From: Oscillospiraceae bacterium
GTDB taxonomy: Bacteria > Bacillota_A > Clostridia > Oscillospirales > Ruminococcaceae
DNA: 6,858 bases
Direction of reading: 5' to 3'
Assembly (NCBI GenBank): GCA_018109965.1
Contig: JAGBFE010000193.1
Span: 1-6,858, forward strand
Shown: positions 1-5,071 of the stretch, piece after piece
How the letters are laid out: each line of letters opens with the position of its first letter
How positions within the stretch are numbered: position 1 is the first letter of the stretch
Notes under the pieces: model-generated
Told to the model about the DNA's origin: nothing
Databases searched by the model: none
The model's input: only the letters and a program-made list of their open reading frames with translations
Program-made: the position numbers and the translations under genes

Positions 1-2
1 AC

Positions 3-323
3 AGCAAAAAATTTACACTTTATCTGACAGTTGATGAAACTATAAGCCGCATAAGCGAATATTTTGAAATATTCATGGAACGTATGTTGCTTTGCCGTCG
101 CAGCGCAAAGTATTTTGGTGCCGAATTTGAAGTGAACATCAACGGTGTGGTGGTTATGTACCAGGTTAAAAACCGGGTCGTTTGTGCGGCCCGGGTTTGT
201 TTTGTGCACAAATGTATGCCAAAAATAAATTGTTACAAAACTGTAATTTTTGCTAAATTGCCAAAAAAGTATATGATAAAGCTTTTTGGGAAGATAGTTA
301 AAAAAATAACAATATTGCGGTAA
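3..323 (+). CDS. C-terminal part of an unrecognised protein, 5' end outside the window
   Basis: This is the only forward frame open from the left edge; the other two stop at 25-27 and 32-34. It runs for about 106 codons to a TAA at 321-323. The first 55 or so residues look like ordinary protein, with a mixed hydrophobic and charged stretch (TLYLTVDETISRISEYFEIF, then AKYFGAEFEVNINGVVVMYQ) and codons like those of the neighbouring genes. After about position 175 the frame passes through a terminator-like hairpin and then AT-rich DNA, and the translation becomes Cys- and Lys/Ile-rich and implausible. A TAA in another frame (167-169) sits immediately before the hairpin, so the true end may lie there, with a frameshift or a sequence error. 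I do not recognise the family. It could also be chance openness. Confidence 0.3.
   Translation, partial: SKKFTLYLTVDETISRISEYFEIFMERMLLCRRSAKYFGAEFEVNINGVVVMYQVKNRVVCAARVCFVHKCMPKINCYKTVIFAKLPKKYMIKLFGKIVKKITILR
168..205 (+). terminator. Probable Rho-independent terminator
   Basis: A stem of about 12 pairs forms between 170-181 and 186-198 with one bulged G (193), two G-T wobbles and a TTGT loop. A T-rich run (TTTGTTTTG) follows. Base composition drops to strongly AT-rich just after it, as expected at the end of a transcription unit coming from the left. It lies inside the open frame described above, which argues that the coding part of that frame ends near here. Confidence 0.55.
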
Positions 324-388
324 CAAGCGATTTTTAATACTGTTAGGTCGGTTTTTACAAAAGATTTGTGCGATAAAAATAAAACTAA

Positions 389-415
389 ATACAATTTAAA
401 TAAAGTAAATTGTAT
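389..415. repeat. Perfect 10-bp inverted repeat in the lipoprotein promoter region
   Basis: ATACAATTTA (389-398) and TAAATTGTAT (406-415) are perfect reverse complements separated by 7 bases. The dyad ends 33 bases upstream of the -35 hexamer of the lipoprotein gene, a position where activators or upstream repressor sites often lie. There is no T-tract after it, so it is not a terminator. Chance dyads are more common in DNA this AT-rich, so a regulatory role is only an inference. Confidence 0.45.
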
Positions 416-448
416 AAAATCTAAAATTAAATTGACCATAAAAAAGAT

Positions 449-477
449 TTGACTTAACTTTTTTCGTGTGATATTAT
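449..477 (+). promoter_or_regulatory. Strong sigma-A-type promoter with extended -10
   Basis: TTGACT (449-454) is followed after 17 bases by TATTAT (472-477). A TG pair at 469-470 gives the extended -10 form TGnTATTAT. Transcription would begin near 484 and leave a leader of about 60 bases before the lipoprotein start codon. Each hexamer differs from consensus at only one position. Together with the codon bias of the gene, this suggests high expression. Confidence 0.8.
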
Positions 478-546
478 ATATCCTGCAATTATATGTTTGT
501 TGCAAAAAAAAATATCTATTATTGACATTAACGGAGGAATACCACA

Positions 547-1605
547 ATGAAAAAAATCATTGCATTGGCACTCACAGCAGCTATGGCTATCTCCATGGTT
601 GCATGCTCTTCCGCTCCTGCATCTTCTGAAGAAACAACAGAAACAGCAGCTACATACAAAGTAGGTATGGGTGTTGTTGTTGGCGCTACAGAAGCAGCAG
701 CAGACGCAGCAGAAGAAACAGACGGTCAGTCCCAGATCAACACAACAGTTGCTCTCGTAGTTTTCGACGCAGAAGACAAAGTTGTTTCCGCAGAAATCGA
801 CGTTGCACAGCAGACAACAAAATGGGACGCAACAGGTGCAGTAACAACATCTGCAGCTGACGAACTCAGAACAAAAACAGAAAAAGGCTTTGACTACAAC
901 ATGGCTAAATTTGAACCAAACGCAGTTGGCGAATGGTTTGAACAGGTTGACGCATTCGAAGCTTGGATGGTTGGCAAAACATACGACGAAGTTGTTGGTA
1001 TGGAATTTACAACAAACATCCATGACTACCCAGATACACCAGCTGACGAAGACCTCAAAGCTTCCTGCACAATTTCTATGACAGCATTCCTTGAAGCTAT
1101 CAAAGAAGCACACGAAACAGCAGTTGAAGTAACAGGCCTTGCAACAGCAGGTCTCGGTTCTGATGTAACAGCAACAGTTGCTGCAGCAGAAGACGAAGAA
1201 ACAGAAGGCCAGGCACAGGTTAACTCTTCTTGGGCAGCAGTTGCTCTTGATGAAGCAGGCAACATCGTTTGGGCAAAAATCGACACAGCTCAGCAGTCCA
1301 CAAAATGGGATGTTACAGGTGCTGTAACAGCAAACGCTGACCTCAGAACAAAATACGAAAAAGGCTATGACTACAACATGGCTAAATTCGAACCAAATGC
1401 AGTTGGCGAATGGTTTGAACAGATTGACGCTCTCACAGCTTGGATGACAGGCAAAACAGTTGATGCAGTTGTAAACATGGAACTTGGTACAAACATCCAC
1501 GATTACACAGACACACCAGCTGACGAAGACCTCAAAGCAGGTTGCACAATCTCTATGACAAGCTTCCTCAACGCTGTAAAACAGGCTGGCGAAAACCAGA
1601 AATAA
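547..1605 (+). CDS. Two-module secreted lipoprotein of unknown function
   Basis: The 352-residue product has a lipoprotein signal peptide: MKK, a hydrophobic stretch at 4-16, then M-V-A-C with Cys20 as the predicted lipidated residue. It would be anchored on the outer face of the membrane. A Ser/Thr/Glu/Ala-rich linker (21-36) leads into two homologous modules, about 59-188 and 220-347. Shared landmarks are AQQ(T/S)TKWD, NMAKFEPNAVGEWFEQ, NIHDY and CTISMT, each module with one Cys (174 and 333). GGAGGA at 533-538 lies 8 bases before the ATG. Codon use is extremely biased (Thr almost always ACA, Ala GCA/GCT), typical of very highly expressed genes. From memory, similar lipoproteins occur in Clostridia, usually as hypothetical proteins. 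The modules vaguely recall FMN-binding lipoproteins, but no true flavinylation motif is present. The gene stands alone between its own promoter and terminator. Confidence 0.93.
   Translation: MKKIIALALTAAMAISMVACSSAPASSEETTETAATYKVGMGVVVGATEAAADAAEETDGQSQINTTVALVVFDAEDKVVSAEIDVAQQTTKWDATGAVTTSAADELRTKTEKGFDYNMAKFEPNAVGEWFEQVDAFEAWMVGKTYDEVVGMEFTTNIHDYPDTPADEDLKASCTISMTAFLEAIKEAHETAVEVTGLATAGLGSDVTATVAAAEDEETEGQAQVNSSWAAVALDEAGNIVWAKIDTAQQSTKWDVTGAVTANADLRTKYEKGYDYNMAKFEPNAVGEWFEQIDALTAWMTGKTVDAVVNMELGTNIHDYTDTPADEDLKAGCTISMTSFLNAVKQAGENQK
721..1110 (+). repeat. Lipoprotein module, copy 1
   Basis: Codes for residues 59-188, aligning with the second copy at an offset of 159-161 codons. The best-conserved block, 892-946, is nearly identical at DNA level to 1369-1423, with only a few, mostly synonymous, differences. 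This copy has DATGAVTTS where copy 2 has DVTGAVTAN, and two extra residues in the following loop. Confidence 0.88.
1204..1587 (+). repeat. Lipoprotein module, copy 2
   Basis: Codes for residues 220-347. It matches copy 1 closely in the WFEQ block and the C-terminal DTPADEDLKA-x-CTISMT block, and diverges in its N-terminal strand. The pattern points to an internal duplication kept similar by selection or by recombination between copies. Confidence 0.88.
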
Positions 1606-1647
1606 TTTGTATCTTTAAGATATAGTTATTACTGAATTAAGCAAATC

Positions 1648-1680
1648 AAAAGCAGGTATCGCACGATACCTGCTTTTTGT
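1648..1680 (+). terminator. Rho-independent terminator of the lipoprotein gene
   Basis: AAAAGCAGGTATC (1648-1660) pairs perfectly over 13 bp with GATACCTGCTTTT (1665-1677) around a GCAC loop, running directly into a T tract. It begins 42 bases after the lipoprotein stop codon. Confidence 0.93.
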
Positions 1681-1770
1681 TTTACATATAATATATGAAA
1701 CTCAATTTATAACTGTTGTTGCTTTGGCTGCACTGTACCAATATTTCAATAACGATTGAAACAGCTGCAC

Positions 1771-1799
1771 AAAAAATGCGGAGAGACAAACTCTCCGCA
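1771..1799 (-). terminator. Rho-independent terminator of the dCMP deaminase gene
   Basis: TGCGGAGAG (1777-1785) and CTCTCCGCA (1791-1799) form a perfect 9-bp stem with a 5-base loop. On the minus strand it is followed by six T residues (the A run at 1771-1776). It lies 9 bases beyond the stop codon of the leftward gene and faces the terminator of the convergent lipoprotein gene. Confidence 0.92.
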
Positions 1800-1808
1800 A
1801 GGTTTTGC

Positions 1809-2297
1809 TTAATAACCCATAACGCCTTCAAGGCTTTCGTCCTGTACAATCCATTCGCTGTCAACATCAATAACACGGAAATCATCGTTTGTGTCACGGA
1901 CAATAACAGTTTTGATGCCTGCATTGATAATCATACGTTTGCACATACTGCAGCTGTTTGCGTTTGCAACAAGCTCGCCTGTTTTTGCATCTCTGCCTGC
2001 AAGGTACAGAGTTGCGCCAATCATTTTGTCTCTTGGTGCCGAGATAATTGCGTTTACTTCGGCGTGCACGCTGCGGCAAAGCTCGTATCTTTCACCGCGA
2101 GGGATATTCAGCTTTTCTCTTATGCAGTAGCCAAGGTCGCAGCAGTTCTGTCTGCCTCTTGGCGCACCAACATAGCCTGTGGAGATGATTTCGTCATTTT
2201 TTACGATAATTGCACCGTAATTTCTGCGTGTACAGGTGCCGCGCTGCAAAACAGTTTCGGCAATATCAAGGTAATAATTTATTTTACTTCTTCTCAT
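1809..2297 (-). CDS. Deoxycytidylate (dCMP) deaminase, ComEB-like
   Basis: A 162-residue zinc-dependent deaminase converting dCMP to dUMP, the substrate of thymidylate synthase, in the cytoplasm. The catalytic signature is HAEVNAI (His78, with Glu80 as proton shuttle) plus CSMC (Cys116, Cys119), the latter preceded by Ser rather than the usual Pro. The GRQNCCDLGYC and CRSVHAE blocks fit the dCMP deaminase branch better than tRNA or riboflavin deaminases. Cys22 and Cys52 are spaced as two structural-zinc cysteines are in T4 dCMP deaminase (from memory), so a second zinc site is possible. The ATG at 2297 is preceded by AGAAGG (2306-2311) at 8 bases. The gene has its own promoter and terminator and is divergent from cytidine deaminase. 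The family is normally allosterically controlled by dCTP and dTTP. Confidence 0.93.
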   Translation of the reverse strand: MRRSKINYYLDIAETVLQRGTCTRRNYGAIIVKNDEIISTGYVGAPRGRQNCCDLGYCIREKLNIPRGERYELCRSVHAEVNAIISAPRDKMIGATLYLAGRDAKTGELVANANSCSMCKRMIINAGIKTVIVRDTNDDFRVIDVDSEWIVQDESLEGVMGY

Positions 2298-2335
2298 AAT
2301 GTATACCTTCTGTAAAAATCAATATATTTTATTCT

Positions 2336-2364
2336 ATTTTATATGAAAAATGTTAAATAATCAA
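2336..2364 (-). promoter_or_regulatory. Promoter of the dCMP deaminase gene
   Basis: On the minus strand TTGATT (complement of 2359-2364) is followed after 17 bases by TAAAAT (complement of 2336-2341). Transcription would start near 2329, about 30 bases before the start codon, leaving room for the AGAAGG ribosome binding site. Confidence 0.65.
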
Positions 2365-2383
2365 TGAAATTTGCGTAAAAGTA

Positions 2384-2392
2384 TGATACAAT
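2384..2392 (+). promoter_or_regulatory. Extended -10 promoter of the cdd-rsmA unit
   Basis: TGATACAAT gives the extended -10 form TGnTACAAT, one base from consensus. No convincing -35 sits 16-18 bases upstream, as is common for extended -10 promoters. Start would be near 2399, with a leader of about 33 bases. Its upstream region overlaps the -35 of the divergent dCMP deaminase promoter. Confidence 0.55.
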
Positions 2393-2431
2393 TAGTAAAC
2401 AGTTTGTAAATCTGACAAGGGAGGGCGAACT

Positions 2432-2851
2432 ATGGCAGACTGCAATATGTGCAAAACACTTGCCCAGGCAGCGGTACAGGCGCGTGAAAACGCCTATGCG
2501 CCTTATTCAAAATTCAAGGTGGGTGCAGCAGTGCTCGGAACTGACGGCAATATCTACACAGGCTGCAACATCGAAAATGTATCCTACGGTCTCACAATGT
2601 GTGCCGAACGCACAGCCATATACAAAATGGTGTCACAGGGCTGTACAAAATTTACTGCCATTGCAATTGCGGCAGGGCAAAATCCAACCGACAGCGCACC
2701 CTGCGGTGCCTGCAGACAGGTTATGGGGGAATTTTGCCACGATGTAAACAAAACCCTTGTTATAATGTCATCTGCAACGGGAGAATATATCACCGAAACC
2801 CTTGCAGGTATATATCCTTATCCTTTTATCAACTTTAAATCTGAGGAATAG
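2432..2851 (+). CDS. cdd: Cytidine deaminase
   Basis: A 139-residue homotetrameric-type cytidine deaminase converting cytidine and deoxycytidine to uridine and deoxyuridine in pyrimidine salvage. The family blocks appear in order: YAPYSKFKVGAAV (22-34), GCNIENVSYG (44-53), then MCAERTA with zinc ligand Cys57 and catalytic Glu59, and PCGACRQ with zinc ligands Cys91 and Cys94. The C-terminal YPYPF block is in the usual place and the length is typical. AGGGAGG (2418-2424) lies 7 bases before the ATG. The stop codon is 5 bases before the rsmA start, and the last codons (GAGGAA) double as the ribosome binding site of rsmA, so the two genes are co-transcribed and probably translationally coupled. 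Confidence 0.96.
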   Translation: MADCNMCKTLAQAAVQARENAYAPYSKFKVGAAVLGTDGNIYTGCNIENVSYGLTMCAERTAIYKMVSQGCTKFTAIAIAAGQNPTDSAPCGACRQVMGEFCHDVNKTLVIMSSATGEYITETLAGIYPYPFINFKSEE

Positions 2852-2856
2852 TATAA

Positions 2857-3714
2857 ATGAGTAAAGAACTTACCAATGTTTCCTATATAAAAGACCTGTG
2901 TCAGCGCTACGGCTTCAGCCTGCAGAAAGGCTATGGCCAGAACTTTATTGTCAATGCAGGCATCTGCCCCAAAATTGCCGAACACGCCGAAGTGGACGAA
3001 AACTGCGGTGTTATTGAAATCGGCACCGGCATCGGCGTTCTCACAAAAGAACTTGCACTGAGGGCAAAAAAGGTTGTTGCAATCGAAATTGATACAAAGC
3101 TACTGCCACTGCTGGAAGAAACTTTAGCCGATTTTGACAACATCAAAATCATCAACAAGGACGTGCTGGAGGTTGACCTCAACGCCCTTATAAAAGAAGA
3201 ATTTGGCGATATGCCGGTTATGGTGTGCGCAAACCTGCCTTACTACATTACCAGCCCGATTATTATGAAACTGCTGGAGGACCGCATCCCTGTTGAAAAC
3301 ATCACAGTTATGGTGCAGAAGGAAGCAGCACAGCGCATCTGTGCCAAAGAAAAAAGCCGCGATGCAGGTGCAATCAGCCTTGCGGTAAACTACTATGCAC
3401 AGCCAACTGTGTGCTTCAACGTTTCACCGGGATCTTTCTTTCCGCCTCCAAAGGTGACAAGCAGCGTTATCCGTCTGGATATCTGCAAGGAACACAAGGT
3501 TAACCCAAAAGATGAAAAGAAAATGTTCCGCCTTATCCGTGCAGCATTCACACAGCGCCGCAAAACCTTTGTAAACAGCACAAGTGCAACACTTGGCATT
3601 GCAAAGGCGGATATCGAAGCAGCACTGTTGCAGATTGGCGAAAACCCGATGGTGCGCCCGGAACAGCTGTCCTTACAGCAGTTCAGTGACCTGTCCGATA
3701 TTCTTATGGGATAA
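2857..3714 (+). CDS. rsmA: 16S rRNA (adenine-N6,N6)-dimethyltransferase RsmA/KsgA
   Basis: A 285-residue SAM-dependent enzyme that dimethylates the two adjacent adenines in the helix 45 loop of 16S rRNA (A1518/A1519, E. coli numbering) late in 30S assembly. Seen in order: GYGQNF (25-30), SAM motif EIGTGIG (54-60), acidic EID (77-79) contacting the ribose, catalytic NLPYY (126-130), FFPPPKV (194-200) and RAAFTQRRK (228-236) of the C-terminal helical domain. Length and motif order are normal. Loss of this enzyme classically gives kasugamycin resistance. In many Firmicutes the gene lies next to rnmV or tatD; here it follows cdd with a 5-base gap instead. The ATG at 2857 fits the GAGGAA at 2843-2848. 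Confidence 0.97.
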   Translation: MSKELTNVSYIKDLCQRYGFSLQKGYGQNFIVNAGICPKIAEHAEVDENCGVIEIGTGIGVLTKELALRAKKVVAIEIDTKLLPLLEETLADFDNIKIINKDVLEVDLNALIKEEFGDMPVMVCANLPYYITSPIIMKLLEDRIPVENITVMVQKEAAQRICAKEKSRDAGAISLAVNYYAQPTVCFNVSPGSFFPPPKVTSSVIRLDICKEHKVNPKDEKKMFRLIRAAFTQRRKTFVNSTSATLGIAKADIEAALLQIGENPMVRPEQLSLQQFSDLSDILMG

Positions 3715-3715
3715 A

Positions 3716-3757
3716 CTGTACAGCATCTTACGGCAACAATGCCCTGAAGATGTACAG
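3716..3757 (+). other. Imperfect hairpin directly after the rsmA stop
   Basis: CTGTAC (3716-3721) pairs with GTACAG (3752-3757) and ATCTT (3725-3729) with AAGAT (3747-3751). An AGC bulge lies on the left side, and an inner GGCA/TGCC stem (3732-3735 with 3740-3743) has a 4-base loop. It starts one base after the stop codon. The following sequence is only moderately T-rich, so it may protect the 3' end or assist termination rather than act as a canonical terminator. Confidence 0.5.
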
Positions 3758-3785
3758 CACTTTATTGACTTTTAAATTTATTCAA

Positions 3786-3814
3786 GGGCGGCTTTAAGTC
3801 GCCCCATTCATTTT
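3786..3814 (+). terminator. Probable weak terminator of the cdd-rsmA unit
   Basis: GGGCGGC (3786-3792) pairs with GTCGCCC (3798-3804) through seven pairs, one of them G-T, around TTTAA. The tail CATTCATTTT is only partly T-rich, so termination may be incomplete and some read-through into the transporter gene is possible. Confidence 0.6.
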
Positions 3815-3825
3815 GGTTAAATATG

Positions 3826-3841
3826 AGTATGCTGCCATACT
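3826..3841. repeat. Short inverted repeat upstream of the transporter gene
   Basis: AGTATG (3826-3831) and CATACT (3836-3841) are perfect reverse complements with a 4-base spacer, 56 bases before the transporter start codon. TATGCTG occurs twice here (3828-3834 and 3842-3848). It could be an operator, but its short arms make chance possible. No convincing promoter is visible between it and the gene; TATATT at 3862-3867 is a possible -10 without a good -35. Confidence 0.3.
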
Positions 3842-3897
3842 TATGCTGATTTACGAATAGTTATATTTATAAAAATATTTACGAGAGGTATTGATTT

Positions 3898-4779
3898 ATG
3901 AGCAAACAAACAGCAATTATGATTATGCTGCTTGTAACGGTTATATGGGGCGGGGGATTCCCTGCAACAAAGCTTGCGCTGGATTTTGGTGTCACTGTCG
4001 GTATCACCAATATGGTGCGCGGTGCTATTTTTACAGTTCTGGTATTTGCGGTGTTCCACAGGCAGATACTTACAATGAAAAAGAAGGATGTAAAAATCGG
4101 TCTGTTTGCAGGCACAGCCAATGTACTGGCGTTTTTGCTGCAGACTATCGGCACACAGTACACAACCCTGTCCAACAGTGCTTTTTTAACCACCACCAAT
4201 GTTATTATGATTCCGTTTATGGTATGGGTGCTGATGAAAAAACGTCCAGTGGCAAAAAACTTTGTGGCAATGGGCATCTGTATGGTTGGCACAGCAGTGC
4301 TTGCAGGGGTGTTTAAAAACGGTCTTGTGTTCAATATAGGTGACTTGTACACATTGGGCTGTGCATTTTTTTATGGTCTTTCCATTGTGCTTGTGGCAAT
4401 GCAGCCAAACGACAGTCATTTTTCAGTCAGCGCATTTATGATGGGACTCACACACTTCCTTGGCGGTCTGCTGTACTTTGTTGTGGCAGAGGGCGCACAT
4501 ATCCCACCGCTTGACTGGAAAATTGCAATTTTGCCTGTGTTGTATCTGGGGGTTTTTTCATCCTTTACCGCACAGACACTGCAGATTCTGTCCCAGCGCT
4601 ATGTAAGCCCGAACACAGCCAGCCTTGTGTTTATGTTCGAAAGCGTTTTCGGCAGCATATTCTCAATACTGTTTGGCTTTGAAGAATTCACGGTGAACCT
4701 GCTTATCGGCGGCGGACTGATTATGCTCAGCCTTATGATAAGCGAGCTGAACCTTAAAAAGAAAAAAACAAAAGTCTGA
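3898..4779 (+). CDS. EamA/DMT-superfamily membrane transporter
   Basis: A 293-residue integral membrane protein with ten predicted membrane segments (about 4-24, 34-54, 66-87, 93-113, 119-139, 147-168, 178-198, 208-228, 240-260, 266-284). They form the two five-helix EamA repeats typical of drug/metabolite transporters. WGGGFPATKLAL (17-28) at the first helix, and TASLVFMFESVFG (240-252) followed by the last helix, are characteristic family positions. The short Lys-rich C-terminus (287-292) is presumably cytoplasmic by the positive-inside rule. Such proteins usually export or exchange amino acids, nucleobases or other small metabolites, but the substrate cannot be read from sequence. GAGAGG (3883-3888) lies 9 bases before the ATG. 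The gene is single, bounded by a weak terminator upstream and a strong one downstream. Confidence 0.93.
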   Translation: MSKQTAIMIMLLVTVIWGGGFPATKLALDFGVTVGITNMVRGAIFTVLVFAVFHRQILTMKKKDVKIGLFAGTANVLAFLLQTIGTQYTTLSNSAFLTTTNVIMIPFMVWVLMKKRPVAKNFVAMGICMVGTAVLAGVFKNGLVFNIGDLYTLGCAFFYGLSIVLVAMQPNDSHFSVSAFMMGLTHFLGGLLYFVVAEGAHIPPLDWKIAILPVLYLGVFSSFTAQTLQILSQRYVSPNTASLVFMFESVFGSIFSILFGFEEFTVNLLIGGGLIMLSLMISELNLKKKKTKV

Positions 4780-4808
4780 ACTGTTCAGAAAAATAAAAAC
4801 AAAAAAAT

Positions 4809-4842
4809 AACCGCCCGTCATATAACGCTGTGACGGGCGGTT
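4809..4842. terminator. Bidirectional Rho-independent terminator
   Basis: AACCGCCCGTCA (4809-4820) pairs perfectly over 12 bp with TGACGGGCGGTT (4831-4842) around a 10-base loop. The forward side is followed by GCTTTTGCTTATTTTG. The reverse side runs into a long T-rich tract (complement of the A-rich 4788-4808). It can therefore stop the rightward transporter transcript and, even better, the leftward nrdD unit. Confidence 0.92.
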
Positions 4843-4850
4843 GCTTTTGC

Positions 4851-5009
4851 TTATTTTGTTACAGGTGTGTGTTTAACTCTGTCTCTTTCTTCGGCACGTT
4901 TGCCGTCGTTGAAGCGGTCAACTGTACCAACAAGATAGCCTGTAATGCGGCGGATGCGTTCAAATTTTACGCCTTCGCCAACCATTTTTGTTTCAGGATT
5001 GTAGTTCAT
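4851..5009 (-). CDS. Stand-alone glycyl-radical domain of anaerobic ribonucleotide reductase
   Basis: This 52-residue protein matches the extreme C-terminus of class III ribonucleotide reductase (NrdD) and nothing else of it. RRITGYL (20-26) corresponds to the glycyl-radical loop (RVCGYL in E. coli NrdD), making Gly24 the predicted radical site. FNDGKRAEERDRVKH (33-47) matches the conserved FN-x-GK ... RVKH tail. In ordinary NrdD this segment follows the zinc-binding CPxCG region within one chain; here it has its own ATG and an excellent Shine-Dalgarno 6 bases upstream. It lies 144 bases downstream of a large nrdD that lacks the loop. I infer it is the radical-bearing subunit, activated by the radical-SAM enzyme NrdG and inserted into the large subunit. 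Alternatively it is a spare part, as GrcA/YfiD is for pyruvate formate-lyase. A longer reading from ATG at 5066 is less likely. Confidence 0.85.
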   Translation of the reverse strand: MNYNPETKMVGEGVKFERIRRITGYLVGTVDRFNDGKRAEERDRVKHTPVTK

Positions 5010-5015
5010 AGTGTG

Positions 5016-5024
5016 CCTCCTTTT
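5016..5024 (-). promoter_or_regulatory. Shine-Dalgarno site fixing the start of the 52-residue gene
   Basis: AAAAGGAGG on the minus strand, with 6 bases to the ATG at 5007-5009. It is the best ribosome binding site of the leftward unit. It decides for this start over the in-frame ATG at 5066, and shows that the small gene is independently translated rather than a fragment. Confidence 0.85.
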
Positions 5025-5035
5025 GTTATTGTCGG

Positions 5036-5056
5036 TCCTGATTTGTATTGTCAGGA
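5036..5056 (-). other. Small hairpin upstream of the glycyl-radical gene
   Basis: TCCTGA (5036-5041) and TCAGGA (5051-5056) form a 6-bp stem with a 9-base loop, ending 11 bases before the Shine-Dalgarno site on the minus-strand transcript. It is too short and lacks a T tract, so it is not a terminator. Confidence 0.35.
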
Positions 5057-5071
5057 GCAACTGCATTGGCT

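Noticed and set aside
432..460. Alternative promoter using TTGACC at 432-437
   Set aside because: No acceptable -10 lies 16-18 bases downstream, whereas TTGACT at 449-454 has a well-spaced extended -10.
454..1500. Long Cys- and Phe-rich open frame on the minus strand opposite the lipoprotein gene
   Set aside because: It is a by-product of the biased codons (ACA, GCA, GAA) of the forward gene, which give no stops on the opposite strand. It has no sensible composition and no ribosome binding site, while the forward frame has a signal peptide, promoter and terminator.
1716..2315. Open frame of about 200 codons on the plus strand opposite the dCMP deaminase gene
   Set aside because: The minus-strand product has full deaminase motifs, promoter and terminator. 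The plus-strand translation crosses that terminator and matches nothing recognisable.
4851..5066. Longer 71-residue version of the small glycyl-radical protein starting at 5066
   Set aside because: The in-frame ATG at 5009 has an excellent AAAAGGAGG 6 bases upstream. The 19 extra residues of the longer version would be encoded by the Shine-Dalgarno region and spacer hairpin and do not resemble any NrdD sequence.
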